Source of the DNA: Nemertoderma westbladi
Taxonomy: Eukaryota; Xenacoelomorpha; Nemertodermatida; Nemertodermatidae
Reading direction: 5' to 3'
DNA: 64,000 nucleotides
NCBI GenBank assembly: GCA_032718475.1
Contig: JAUCBJ010005958.1
Span: 1-64,000 of the forward strand
In this document: piece after piece, positions 31,835-42,840 of the stretch
How positions within the stretch are numbered: the stretch's first letter is position 1
Layout: each line of letters begins with the position of its first letter
Program-made: the position numbers and the translations under genes
The notes under the pieces: model-generated
The model's input: only the letters and a program-made list of their open reading frames with translations
What the model was told of the DNA's origin: nothing
The model's database searches: none

Positions 31835-34800
31835 ATGTCTCAGGGCTCAGGGCAGTCGTCGTCCCAACGGTGCTGTCAGTGTGGGATCCGCGCTTGTACC
31901 ACTTCTAGTCGTTGTCGTTGTGTCCGTGCCGGGCAACCCTGCACCAGCTGCTCGCCTTTGTCTGTTGGCAATTGCCTGAACCCGCATCTCATATCGGGGG
32001 CCTCCATTAGTCCCATAGTGGATGACACTCTGCCGCATGAATCCACTGGCGACAACTCGGATGGGGATAGCTCGGATACTGATTCGTTTTCGAGTGCGAT
32101 AATGCAGATAACTCAGATTCCCCGAGTCGTCGACACCGTTTTTCCTCCGTTATCTTTGCCTGGGAGTGCGAGTTCTCCTCCTTTCCCTACCACTGTGGAG
32201 CTTTTGGAGTCGGCCTTCGGTGGCCAGTGGTTAAACTCTCCTGGCTCTTCCACCGATCCGTATTGGGAGGCCAATTATTCCCGCCTCACCTGCCTTACTT
32301 GTTGCCAGTATATTGTGCCGGGTGGCAATGTGGGACGCAAAATCGCCGACTTAGTCGCTCGCGAGCTGGTATTTCTGACGGACGGTATCCACCCCTCGGA
32401 ACGATCACTCTGTTGCGTGGCTACCATATTCCAGCGAGACCCAGACGTGACAAAAAGTGCGGATATTCGGCGTACTATGCTGCGCCGGATTGGCATGTGG
32501 GAGCGAGAGGAGTATAAGCAGCTGGTGGTGGAGGCGGAGCGCTGCAGCTCCAAGTTCGCTAAGTCCCGGGGATCGGCAAAAGTAAACCCGGGTCGGTTGT
32601 ATAATCGGAAAATACTGGTGGGACAGAATCGGGCGGCAGTTCGTCTCATTACCGAGAGGGACAGTGGTGGAATTTTAGACCCCAATTCCCAGGCAGAGGG
32701 GCGAGCACCTGGGATTACCGTACGTGAGGTTCTGGCGGAAAAACATCCCCCTCAGATGCAGGTTTCGCCGGACGCGTTTGAACCCTGTGACGACCTACCA
32801 GCCTTCGAGGATGTCGACATTACTGGTCAGCACGTCCTCAAGGTTACTCGAGTGCTACGTGGTGGAGCTGGTCCGATCGGCGGAGACGCCGAATTATGGA
32901 GTGCGTTGCTTACCCGCTACGAGGCGCACAGCTCCCGCCTCAGGGAGGCCGTCGCCGGGTTGGCTCGACGCCTCGCCAACTCGGTGGTACCTTGGGGCGA
33001 GATCCGCGCGCTGCGTGCCTGTCGCCTCGTCGCAATTGACAAGGAACCCGGTGTCCGCCCCATCGGCATTGGGGAGGTCCTGTACCGGCTGCTGACTAAC
33101 TGCCTCACAGCCGCCACCAAGATGGATTTCATCGTGGAATGCGGGGCGGATCAACTCTGTGCGGGTGTTAAGGCGGGTGTTGAGGGCGCCGTCCATGCGA
33201 TGGCTTCATTGTATGAGGACGACTCCACCGAGGGGATGCTCCTCGTAGACGCCTCTAATGCCTTTAACAGTTTGAGTCGCCCCGTGGCCCTGTGGAATGC
33301 GCGGGTCTACTGGCACCGGTGTTCCCGTTACCTCTTTAATGCATACAACGGCCACGCCGCTCTCTTCTTACAAGGGTCTGATGTACCGCTCTGGAGCAGG
33401 GAAGGGTACACCCAGGGCGACCCGGCCGCCATGCTTGGGTATGGCTGTGGGACCCTTCCCATGATACGGAGGCTACGGGACATCCGGAGACCTGAGTGTC
33501 CTGGCAACCCGCCGTCGTCCCTACCTGGCATCCCTTCGTCGACCCTGCCTGGTAACCTGCCGTCGACCCTGCACGGCGACTCGCCATCGACCGTACCCTG
33601 CAACTCGCTGTCGACACTATCCGGTAACTCGCCGTTGACCTTACCCGGCAACCCGCAGTCGACCCTACCCGGCAACCCGCCGTCGACGCTACCCGACAAC
33701 CCGCTGTCGACCCTACCCGGCAACCCGCCGTTGACCCTATCCGGCAACCCGCCGTCGACCCTATCTGGTAACCCACCGTTGATCCTACCTGGCAACCCGC
33801 CGTCGACCCTACCCGACATCCCGCCGTCGACCCTACCCGGCAACCCGCTGCTGACCCTACCCGGCAACCCGCCATCGTCCCTGCTTGGCGACCCGCCGTC
33901 TACCTTACCCGATAACCCGCCGTCGACCCTACCCGGCAACCCGCCGTCGACCCTACCCGGCAATCTGCCGTCGACCCTGCCTGGGGACCCACTGTCAACC
34001 CTACCCGGCAACCCACCGTCGTCCCTGCTTGGCGACCCGCCGTCTACCTTACCCGATAACCCGTCATTGACCCTACCTGGCAACCCGCCGTCGACCCTAC
34101 CTGGAAATCCGCCGTCGACCCTGCCTGGTGACCCGCCGTCAACCCTACCCGGCAACCCGCCATCGACCCCGCCTGGCGACCCAACACCGCACCACCAAAG
34201 ACAGTGCTGGTATGCCGATGATGCCTCATCTGCTGGTTCCCTCGCTGGTGTGCTCCGTTGGTGGGAGGAGTTGCTCCTCAGTGGACCCCGAATTGGGTAC
34301 AACCCGGAGCCCACCAAGTCCTACTTGGTGGTGAAACCGGCGTATGTTGAGCAGGCACACGAGATGTTTGGGAGGTCGGGCGTTCGGATCGTCTCCGGTC
34401 ACAGGTTTCTGGGCGGTTATGTTGGTGATTCCCAGGGGCTACGGGGTTTCATCGCGGAGAAAGTTGCGGGGTGGGTCTACAGTATCGGTAGATTGGCGGA
34501 GGTGGCCGAGGATTATCCCCAGACCGCTCATACGGGAATGTCCCGCTGCTTACAAGCGGAGTGGGACTTCCTGCTCCGGGTGGTTGAAATCGACGATGAG
34601 GATTTGGCTCCGATCCGGGAGGCGCTGCAGCACAGTTACATCCCGGCATTGTTCGGGATACCCCTTGGTGCTGTTGACGAAGACTTGGTTCTTTTGCCAG
34701 TCCGACACGGTGGGATCGGGATTCGGGACCCGTTAATGCGACGGTGCCACGCTAGAGAGGCGTCGCTGGCCGGCACAGCTGGGGTGGTTGATGCGCTGCT

Positions 34801-35737
34801 GTCGGACCGCCCCCTCCAGGTCGCAGACCACGCCACGTGTCTCGCGTCGGCCCTCGCTGAAAGCCGCATTACCCAAGAAGCGGCTTACAAGGCGAGACTG
34901 GAGTCCGCCCTCCTCGCTGTTCCTGCCGAACGGCGCCGCACGGTGGAGCGCACGGTCTCCCACAAGACGGGAGGGTGGCTGACCGCTCAGCCTTCGGCGG
35001 TGGACCACACCGACCTGGACCCCGAAGTGTTCCGGGACAACCTTGCCTTGCGGTATGGGTTGACGCCGCCCGGCCTCCCGGCTAAGTGCGAGGGGTGTGG
35101 GGAGTCTTTTTCGACGTCCCACGCCCTTAATTGCAAGTCGGGGGGCTTGATTATCAAGCGGCACAACGAGGTGCGGGAGGTCTTCGGGGACTTAATCGCG
35201 TCCGCGTTCGGGGGCTCGTGCGTCCAGCGTGAGGTTACGCTGGCGTCCGGCTACCTGGACAGACAGGGCCGCGAGGTGGGTGGAGTAAGGGCGGACCTTC
35301 TGGCGAGGGGAGTCTGGGCCGAACAGAGGGTGGCGTCATTTGACATTGCGGTTGTAAACGCTGACGCCCCCTCTTATGTTAACCGGTCCCTAGACTCCGT
35401 TCTCCAGCAGAGGGTCCGCGCCAAGAAGGTACACTATGCCGCAGTGTGCGAGGACCGTCGGATCTCCTTCACCCCCCTAGTCGGAACCACCGACGGGGTG
35501 TGGTGCAAGGAGGCCGATATCCTAATCCGCCACCTCGCGGAGACCCTGGTGGCCCGGCAGCGTGGGATGCGCGAGCGAGGCCTAGCCTGTGTGCTGGGCG
35601 GAGTGCGGAGGCGCCTATTGTTTGCGCTGCTGCGCTCAAACTCCCTGTGCCTGCGTGGCGGTAGGCGGCCATGGAGGGCGCTCGGGTTTGGGGACGGTGC
35701 CGGTCTGCGGGGGTTTGACCTCCAAGACCGGTACTGA
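31835..35737 (+). CDS. Non-LTR retrotransposon polyprotein: Cys-rich motif, RT, C-terminal restriction-like endonuclease
   Basis: The first ATG in frame is 31835 (MSQGSGQ); 1300 codons, intact. Residues 13-47 hold nine Cys (CCQC, CRC, CTSC) in a zinc-binding-like cluster. RT: motif A LLVDASNAFNSL (D472), motif B REGYTQGDPAAM (about 525), then PMIRRLRD. A run of 28 eight-residue repeats follows (about 557-780), then motif C CWYADDASSAG (Y793) and GPRIGYNPEPTKSYLVVKP. C-terminus: CCHC finger (C-x2-C-x7-H-x3-C, about 1084-1100), RHNEVREVFGDL, VRADLLARG, VASFDIAVVNADA, RAKKVHYA, matching the restriction-like endonuclease group (R2-type architecture). Such proteins occur in corals and other marine eukaryotes with only some 10-20 residues between motif B and the WYADD motif. 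It would cut target DNA and reverse-transcribe its RNA. Clade unassigned. GC content is visibly higher than its flanks. Confidence 0.88.
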   Translation: MSQGSGQSSSQRCCQCGIRACTTSSRCRCVRAGQPCTSCSPLSVGNCLNPHLISGASISPIVDDTLPHESTGDNSDGDSSDTDSFSSAIMQITQIPRVVDTVFPPLSLPGSASSPPFPTTVELLESAFGGQWLNSPGSSTDPYWEANYSRLTCLTCCQYIVPGGNVGRKIADLVARELVFLTDGIHPSERSLCCVATIFQRDPDVTKSADIRRTMLRRIGMWEREEYKQLVVEAERCSSKFAKSRGSAKVNPGRLYNRKILVGQNRAAVRLITERDSGGILDPNSQAEGRAPGITVREVLAEKHPPQMQVSPDAFEPCDDLPAFEDVDITGQHVLKVTRVLRGGAGPIGGDAELWSALLTRYEAHSSRLREAVAGLARRLANSVVPWGEIRALRACRLVAIDKEPGVRPIGIGEVLYRLLTNCLTAATKMDFIVECGADQLCAGVKAGVEGAVHAMASLYEDDSTEGMLLVDASNAFNSLSRPVALWNARVYWHRCSRYLFNAYNGHAALFLQGSDVPLWSREGYTQGDPAAMLGYGCGTLPMIRRLRDIRRPECPGNPPSSLPGIPSSTLPGNLPSTLHGDSPSTVPCNSLSTLSGNSPLTLPGNPQSTLPGNPPSTLPDNPLSTLPGNPPLTLSGNPPSTLSGNPPLILPGNPPSTLPDIPPSTLPGNPLLTLPGNPPSSLLGDPPSTLPDNPPSTLPGNPPSTLPGNLPSTLPGDPLSTLPGNPPSSLLGDPPSTLPDNPSLTLPGNPPSTLPGNPPSTLPGDPPSTLPGNPPSTPPGDPTPHHQRQCWYADDASSAGSLAGVLRWWEELLLSGPRIGYNPEPTKSYLVVKPAYVEQAHEMFGRSGVRIVSGHRFLGGYVGDSQGLRGFIAEKVAGWVYSIGRLAEVAEDYPQTAHTGMSRCLQAEWDFLLRVVEIDDEDLAPIREALQHSYIPALFGIPLGAVDEDLVLLPVRHGGIGIRDPLMRRCHAREASLAGTAGVVDALLSDRPLQVADHATCLASALAESRITQEAAYKARLESALLAVPAERRRTVERTVSHKTGGWLTAQPSAVDHTDLDPEVFRDNLALRYGLTPPGLPAKCEGCGESFSTSHALNCKSGGLIIKRHNEVREVFGDLIASAFGGSCVQREVTLASGYLDRQGREVGGVRADLLARGVWAEQRVASFDIAVVNADAPSYVNRSLDSVLQQRVRAKKVHYAAVCEDRRISFTPLVGTTDGVWCKEADILIRHLAETLVARQRGMRERGLACVLGGVRRRLLFALLRSNSLCLRGGRRPWRALGFGDGAGLRGFDLQDRY
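33503..34174 (+). repeat. In-frame 24-bp minisatellite, 28 units, inside the RT domain
   Basis: Exactly 28 units of 24 bases (672 bases) encode variants of GNPPSTLP. Units 16-18 (GNPPSSLL GDPPSTLP DNPPSTLP) recur as units 22-24, so a six-unit, 144-bp block was duplicated. Unit length stays a multiple of three throughout and no stop codon occurs. The flanking codons (PMIRRLRDIRRPEC before, HHQRQCWYADD after) are normal RT sequence. The long minus-strand frame here (33328-34317) is a shadow of the repeat. Confidence 0.95.
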
Positions 35738-36745
35738 ATCCAAGTTTTAGACTTGTGTTTGGTGGAGGGATGTAAAAATTCTTACTAAATTTAATTTTGG
35801 TGGTGGTGGAAATTAAAATTAAAAATTGTATTTGTACAGGATAACTCCAAAATTTAAATTTGAATTACATAATTTGTACTTTTGGTAAATAATTAAATAA
35901 TATTTCGAGGCTTAGAAGCGAAACATTTTCATATATTATATCTTTATTGTGGTTGACTGTGGTTATTAATCTTATTCTGTCTTATGTAAGACAAAGTTAT
36001 TTTATTTCCTACTGTACATAAATAGCAAAATGAACATTGTTACAGTATTACCGTAGTACAGTGCAACACAATCTGAATTACCGGTAGTGCATTAGTAGGC
36101 CTATATTTTCTATCACGAATTATGAGAAACAAATAAATACTGTAGTAATAAATCACTTCCGAATGAGAAGAATTCATCCATTTCAAAGGCTTTTCAGACA
36201 GATGTATAGCTCGAGAAAGGATGCGATGTAGTGATAGCAATCATTAGTGAGTCAGCTTACGTCGACATAGCAACGAAATGCAGCGGATTAATGGAATAAA
36301 TTAAATATATACTGTACGCCTCTACACGATAATATGGACAGCTGTGACATATCTTAACATAGTGTAGCATTCAACAGTTAATCTATTCTAATTCATAGGG
36401 AAGTGAAACCAAGACTTAGGCTGTTTGGTGTGGAAAACATTTTAAACTATCGATTGTTTCATTTAATTGGGTGGTGACAATTCAAAAACATTTGAGGGGA
36501 TTATCGACGGAAATAATTCCACAGTTAATTACTCCCGAAATAAAACTGTTACCTTTCTATTGACTTTCGTTTATTGTTTGGGTTGGAACAACGTGGATTT
36601 GACTTCCTATGTTTTTTTCATTTATAAATAAAATTATGTTAAAAATACTCTTTGTTGAGGCGTGTCAAATCGATAAAAGTAATATTTTGCTATTAATAAC
36701 TTTATTACAGTACTTAATTACATATTACATTATGACCCAAACGAA
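35738..36745. other. 3' flank of the RLE-type LINE
   Basis: 35740-35830 is T- and G-rich (TTTGGTGGAGGGATG, TTTTGGTGGTGGTGG) and may be the element's 3' untranslated region. No poly-A or tandem tail marks its end. The rest is AT-rich without features. Confidence 0.4.
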
Positions 36746-36973
36746 AACAGTATGTGCCATGGCAAAACTCTGAGGTTACTTGTAAGAGAGAAGATCTTAA
36801 GATAACCTACAAACTTAAAACCGAACAACCAACAACCGAAAACATTAATCGTATTAAACCCCGGGGGGGGGGGGGGGGTAAATATGAACCCCCCCGTGGT
36901 TTATTTGTTATAATTCTAAAACAAACGCAGTTGGGAATCTGAAATTTTTTGACTTTTCCTAAAAATCTATTGT

Positions 36974-37405
36974 TTAATATGTTATAGTACATTATGATAA
37001 TGCTCTCCATGGCGAAAAATATAGGCTCGAACCCGGTACCTAGGTTTCAAACTTCCGGTTATCATCAGCCGAGTGTGTGTCCTCTAAGACCACTGAGCTA
37101 CCAGGGCGGTAGAAGATTTATTCGCTATGGAGTGGGCTACGTTGTACTTTCCTATGAGTGATTGAAAAAAGGCCTAAATATGATAGCCCACTCCATAGCG
37201 AATAAATCTTCTACCGCCCTGGTTGCTCAGTTGTCTTAGAGGACTCACACTCGACTGATGATAACCGGAAGTTTGAAACCTAGGTACCGGGTTCGAGCCC
37301 CAATAGGGGCGGTTGATATTTTTCGCTATGGAGGAGCATTATCATAATGTACTATAACATATTATATTTAATTCGCCGTCACCCACCCCACAACAATTCA
37401 TTTAT
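36974..37405. mobile_element. Foldback insertion carrying inverted tRNA-like sequences
   Basis: Flanked by a perfect 13-base direct repeat AAAAATCTATTGT (36961-36973 and 37406-37418); the uninterrupted M4 copy has this sequence once. Two arms (about 36977-37139 and 37184-37362) pair almost completely around a loop of about 44 bases. Each arm contains a tRNA-like sequence, minus strand on the left, plus strand on the right. The left arm lacks about 18 bases of the tRNA-like 3' end. The 3' tail (37363-37405) is unique. The long variable target repeat suggests LINE-type (target-primed) insertion of a SINE-like RNA or an inverted dimer. Confidence 0.75.
37214..37312 (+). tRNA. tRNA-like sequence (SINE head), right arm
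   Basis: Acceptor-like ends CCGCCCT (37214-37220) and AGGGGCGG (37305-37312) can pair. A-box-like GGTTGCTCAGTTGTC and a perfect B-box GGTTCGAGCC (37289-37298) are present. The inverted partner in the left arm has a better A-box (TAGCTCAGTGG, minus strand near 37095-37105). At 99 bases it is too long for a standard tRNA and no clean anticodon arm folds, so a tRNA-derived Pol III promoter is more likely than a working tRNA. Confidence 0.5.
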
Positions 37406-39890
37406 AAAAATCTATTGTCTTCCTAGTAGTGAAAACCGTTTTCAAAAATATTGGGTAGATTTCGAATTATCGCACCATTTTTTAACCCTACTTTTGGCAC
37501 TTTTTTGAGGCGTGTTTTGAAAATTATATTTCATTAAATATGATTTGTAACATCTCTATTTTTGATTTACACCGGTTTTTTGGTGTTAGCTATTGTATGG
37601 AATTCATATAAATTAATTTAGAAGTTTAGTTGTTTATAAGAGATTTAGATTTTTGTTCTGAATTCAATGGAATATATAATTATCGAACTAGACATCTTAA
37701 ACTTGTATTTTTCGGAAGTGGGTGCAAAATGTGGTGCTAGCACCAAATTTTGAAAACCATCAAATATATCAATTGATTGTGTCACCTTGTTTTTTGCGTT
37801 ATACGGGTTTGTGAGTGTTCTGAATTGAATGGAATCAGTAAAAATTTCCTAAGAGTTTTCAAACTTGTATTTTTCGCCGGTGGGTGAAAATTGTTGTGCC
37901 AGCACCAAATTTGAATCTGAAAATATGAATTTATAGAATCTTATAAGTGAATTTAAAATTTTGTGTTCTAACTGAAAAGTGCTGGTTACTTGTTTTTTTC
38001 ATTTTTTTCCCACGCAGAGAGGACTAAACAGCTATTTATAGTAATCATATCCTTTTTAAATATTTTCCAATGAATTTTGCGCCCCAGAAAACCTGTATTG
38101 AAAAACAATTAGCCGAAAAATGTAACTTTCAAATTTTGTGAAAATTGTGCACTACTTGTAATTTTTGTGCTGCAATATAACCACCCCAGTACATTTTTTC
38201 GAAAATGTTTTTGGTCGGATCCAGACTAGTGATACCTACGTACAAACAAAAAATCAGACGTTTTTGTAAAAATTTGTTGAGAAGTGGAAAAATCACTTCA
38301 GCAACTTGCTTGGGCAGCCACCAAACATCGAGGTCAGCCCTACAAGGAAAATACATGACAAGACACTACACTATCTATAGAAACAGGGGACTTCACACTT
38401 GCCGAACTCCAAAGAAGCATTAAAAGCATGTCCAATAATAAATCGAGTGGATTAGATGAAATCCCAGCGGAGGTATGGAAAACCGGAAAACCGGAAAACA
38501 GACCATTATTGAATGTTTGCAACCGGATGTTAAAAGGGGAAAAGCCAACACCAATTTGGACTAAAGGTCAACTAAAGCCTCTTCCCAAGAAAGGAGACCT
38601 CGGCATACCAACAAACTATCGTGGGATCTGTCTGCTTGTGGTAGCTGCCAAAATATACAATAAAATGATTCTATATAAGATTAGGCCTCACATAGAGAAA
38701 CTACTGCGTAAGAGCCAAACGGATTTCGACCAAGTAGATCAACAATAGCTCAGATACTTGCACTACGGAGAATGATTGAAGGAATTAAGTCAAAGAATCT
38801 CCCCGCAGTCATGACTTTTGTGGATTTCAAGAAGGCATTCGACTCCATCCATAGAGTTAAAATGCTTGAAATCCTAAGAGCTTATGGAATACCAGAAGTA
38901 ATTGTTGCTGGCATTGGATTGTTATATTGTGACACAGAAGCGCAGGTACTCTCACCAGATGGTGAAACTGAGTTTTTCTCAATCCTGGCTGGCGGACTGC
39001 AAGGTGAGACATTAGCACCATTACTATTTGTAATTGTGCTGGATTATGCGATGAGGACGGCCACAAAGGGTGAAGATCTGGGATTCCACTTAAGAATGCA
39101 GAAGCAGTATAAATCCGGCAACTACAGTCACAGACACCGACTTTGCGGATGACATCGCCCTGCTCTCTAATACGCTAGCAGATGCACAGCTTCAACTAAA
39201 TAAAGTGGAGAGGGCTGCTAAGGAGGTTGGATTGCATATAAATGCTACCAATACCGAATTCATGACCTTTAATGTTGATGGAAACCTGACAACCATTGAT
39301 AATAATCAACTAAGGAAGGTCGACGACTTCCAGTACCTTGGATCATGGATAGAGAGTAGTAAAAAGGACATAGAAGTTAGGAAAGCAAAGGCTTGGGTAG
39401 CTCTATCAAAAATGGATACCATCTGGAAATCAGATCTCACCAGGCACCTGAAGACTAAGTTATTTCAAGCCACAGTGTAAAGTGTATATTTATACGGGGG
39501 TGAGACCCGGACACTGACTAAATCACTTGAACAACGAATTGATGGTTGCTACACACGACTACTAAGGGCAGCCCTAAACATCAGCTGGAGACAACACATG
39601 ACAAACGCCGAGCTTTATGGTACAATACCACCTGTATCAACCACCATCCGTGAACGCAGATTAAGATTCAGTGGGCACTGCTGGCGAAGTAAAGACGAGG
39701 TCATACCAGATCTACTTCTCTGGCAACCAACTCATGGAAAGCGTAGCCGTGGACGACCTGCCATAACATATGTAGATCAACTTGAAAGGGATACTGAACT
39801 TGGGAGAAACGAAATTGCGACAACTATGGAGAATCGGGAAGCCTAGAAGGATCTCATTTCCACTGTCCGAGTTCGCTCGACCTAGTAGTA

Positions 39891-41412
39891 GTACATTATG
39901 ATTTACCGAGAGAAAGCCGCCCCAATATTAGATTATTACAACAACATATCCATTGGGTAAGAAAGTGGAGGAGAGCCAGCCCGTCTCTTAATTTTTTACT
40001 TTATATTACGCGATCAATTTTCACTCATCTCGTCATGAACCCAACATGTATGTAACCTTTTGTTAAATTTGTTGGCTATGCGTTTGCGGTTGTTTGGGCG
40101 GAGTGTGGTAGGCCTACACTTTTCACACTTAAATATTTTGGTTGTGAAATGTTACAGGGCATAGCTATCTGAGATATTTCATTTATATTTTATTATGAGA
40201 GGAAGAAGAACATACAACGTTATTTACTATATATGTAACAAAATAATTGTTTTCGGGTTTAACTTGGAAGCCTCCCCAAATAGTTGATATACAATTATAT
40301 TTAAAATTATTTCCATGGTCATGGTCATTCACCCGTCTTTAGTTAGAAATTTGTTTGCATGAAAGACAGTTTAGTTTAGTTTTTACTGATTTATTATCTC
40401 TTATCTGACTGGGGTAATAATAAAGGATAGGATAAATGGAAGCAAAGTGTGACAGTAACAAATATTTCCCCGTCACCCTAGCATGTCTTAAGTATATGAT
40501 ATATCAAAGGGGGAAGTTTGGATTCACTGCATAAATGCAGTTCACCAAACTTCCCCCGAATGCACACTGTAACTTCCCCCTTCCCCCAAATACCCACTGT
40601 TGAATTAATTTGAAGCGATATAATAAGTACAAAATTGTGCGAGTTTTTAATTGTGTGGTCCATTTGTTATTTGATCTCTATTTATTATTTAAAGTGCATT
40701 TAATATCACACTGGTTTTTAGAATATTATACTATACAACCTTATGTTTTATTAATTTACCCAATCGAAGCCTCATAAGGGCCGGTTATTTGTACGCATAT
40801 CCCCTAATGCGCTCAGTAAGGTTCAAACAACATATTAATATGAAAATAAAGTATCTGCAAAGAAAATAACCCAATACTATATAATTTGACCTTATTAAAA
40901 AATTTGCACTTTTGCACACTTATTTGTACAAATGCACTTTAGCAGATCGTAATGGTGGCTCTTATTTAACAAACTTATGTTTATCCTCTACCGATCTACG
41001 ATGGTGTATGATCAAGTGTCAGTCGCTAAAAGTGTCAAAAATCCAATTTAATAAATCTCGATTTGCGATTTTGGACCATATTCATGGACATTTTAAGTCA
41101 CTTTATAGACATAAAAAGTTAAACAAATGTTACGATTATAGTTAGAAATCATTCCAAACTACATTTTAATCCAAAAAATAACATTCTACGATGAATAGAA
41201 CTGGAAATAATAGTGTTTGAAATATCGAAAAAATGTCCACTATTTAAGTGCATTTTGCACTAAGTGCTCATAAGTCTTTTCCCAAGTTTTATCCTATTTC
41301 ACACACTACAATCTATTCTCTGTCCAATGAAAAAAGTTTCAGATTAAACGGCCCTGTAGAACCGAAGTTATTTATGTTTAAAAATAGTCACTCGAAAATT
41401 TCAAATTCTCTT
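39891..41412. other. AT-rich spacer with one hairpin
   Basis: 40508-40557 forms a hairpin: GGGGGAAGTTTGG pairs with CCAAACTTCCCCC around a loop of about 23 bases. A further GGGGGAAG-type inverse (CTTCCCCC) follows at 40570-40585. The 77-codon frame at 40912-41145 shows nothing recognisable. No gene is supported. Confidence 0.45.
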
Positions 41413-41485
41413 GGTCACATAGTCTAGTGGTTATCAATCACGTTAATGAAACCTAAGTTCGCGGGTTCGAAATCCAATATTGACC
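41413..41485 (+). tRNA. tRNA-like sequence (pseudo-tRNA or SINE head)
   Basis: 73 bases with ends GGTCA (41413) and TGACC (41485) that pair, an A-box TAGTCTAGTGGTTA and a B-box GGGTTCGAAATCC at the right spacing. D and anticodon stems do not pair well and the T arm is weak, so this is a decayed tRNA or tRNA-derived repeat. A T-rich run follows at 41499-41506, which could end Pol III transcription. Confidence 0.4.
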
Positions 41486-42840
41486 TGACCATTCTTAATT
41501 TTTTTGCAAAAAAAATTATTTTTATTTTTTCACTAAAATCGCTCTAACTTCGGTTCTGGTGGTCCAAATTCAATAAAATTGGTATATTCTTTGCCGTAAT
41601 TTTTTTCTTAATCTTTTGAGAAGGGGTTATTTTTGGCCCCAAAAAAATTAAAAAAAAGGGTCAAAATAACGCGATATTTTTCGACCCTTAAAATTCGTAA
41701 TTTTAATTATATATGTTAAGATAAAAGATAGCGGAGTTAATTTGATACTTTTTACAGGTACTTTTGGCGCAATACGCTAAATTATAATGGAATAGCGATT
41801 TGTTAAAAAAAAAATTTTTTCGTCCCTTTTTATAAATATTATATTTCACACGATCGCCTGCCGCTCCAGTTTTATAATACCTCCGGCGCTGTGATTAACG
41901 CTGTTAGATAGATAATTTAACGCACTATAAGTCTGTGTAAACAAATCTCCCGTAAGTTAAGTAGTTTTCGAGCTAGACGATTTCCCGCGAAGCAAGTTTG
42001 AAGCGCGAAATTATAATTTTGGCCCTCATTTTTTTAATTTCATCCTTGGAGCAAAACCGATAGCATATTTGAATTCCCCGTATGGATATTGACTGTATAG
42101 AATGTACCTTAACCAACTAAAGTTAAAAATAAAAAATTATTCGATAAAAACTACGTTACAAATTCTGGCCCTTTTTGGCCCCTATTGCCGACATATTTTT
42201 TGTACCCCCATTCGATAGGAACGTAGCCCCAATGGTCTTCTACGAGTTTCATAAAAGAATTAGTGGATTCCTACCCGCGTTGTCGAATTAAACATTTCGG
42301 AAATACGTTTTCCAAAAAAGACGGACAAAAACGTACAAATTTACAGCCCCTTTTTCCACCCGAAATTTTAATAAATATCTTACCCCCATTCGATACGAAG
42401 GTAGTACCACTCTTCCCCTTTCCAACCGCGTTACTTTCGTCCCCGTACGATTAATATTAGCCGAGTTATAGCGGATCCCGCAAAGTCATTTTGTCCGTTT
42501 TTTCAACTTTGACGGACATTTTCGGAAAAAAGGCGTGGTAATATTTTTTGAAAAAAAAACGAATTCACTAATTAATCCCTTCTATCGTATCCCGACGTCG
42601 GCTAAGCAATAACCTAGGGTTTTTTCGAGCCACTGTAGAGCGCCTTTCAAAAAAATTTTAAAATTGTCGAAAAAATGACGGTTTTTTGTCCGCCGTGTCC
42701 GTCGAAGGGTTAGATTTAATAATGTTAGAGTTGCTAATATCTTAGAATTCCGAGCCGCTCCCCTGGCGAGAAAATAAAAAAATTTGGTCAGTTCCTTCAT
42801 CGAAAAGTCCCCCAGAATCCCAAGTTAACCTATATAGTTA
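41486..42840. repeat. Degenerate ~176-bp repeats, AT-rich
   Basis: ACCCCCATTCGATA occurs at about 42206 and 42382, 176 bases apart, within longer imperfect units (GGCCC/TTTTTGGCCCC, then the shared phrase, then GTAG...). Similar 'solo' phrases (GACCCTTAAAATTCG, GGCCCTCATTTTTTT) precede it. The texture resembles the TTAA elements in this window, but I found no terminal inverted repeats. No gene. Confidence 0.45.

Larger units (their letters stand above)
36845..38270. mobile_element. Second M4-type TTAA element, inverted, inside LINE B
   Basis: It starts TTAATCGTATTAAACCCCGG (36845), the diverged counterpart of the M4 right end, followed by 16 G, then AAACAAACGCAGTTGGGAATC as in M4 29060-29085 inverted. 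Internal ~170-bp units (CACCAAATTTTGAAAACCATC; CCGGTGGGTGAAAA) match M4. The far end is lost near 38270 where LINE B sequence resumes. It landed at a TTAA in LINE B: the other copy reads ACCGAAAACATTAACAAGG there. It is interrupted at 36974-37405. Confidence 0.72.
36746..39890 (+). pseudogene. RTE-like LINE B, split by a TTAA element, frameshifted
   Basis: A short piece (about 36780-36846: EDLKITYKLKTEQPTTENI) precedes the inserted element. LINE B resumes near 38275 with a linker (LAWAATKHRG), then MSNNKSSGLDEIPAEVW, LPKKGDLGIPTNYRGI, FVDFKKAFDSIHR (motif A), GGLQGETLAPLLF (motif B), TDFADDIALL (motif C, out of frame), DDFQYLGSWIESS, TKLFQAT, and the C-terminal AELYGTIPPVS ... RRLRFSGHCWR ... 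HGKRSRGRPAITYVD. Pieces lie in different frames (38428-38748, 38772-39152, 39205-39480, 39598-39846), so it is inactive. LINE A and LINE B are related families. A second LINE B copy is at 62817-64000. Confidence 0.82.

Noticed and set aside
33328-34317. Long minus-strand frames across the 24-bp repeat (329 and 179 codons)
   Set aside because: They are open only because the repeat period is a multiple of three; outside the array the frames have no recognisable sequence, while the plus strand carries RT motifs.
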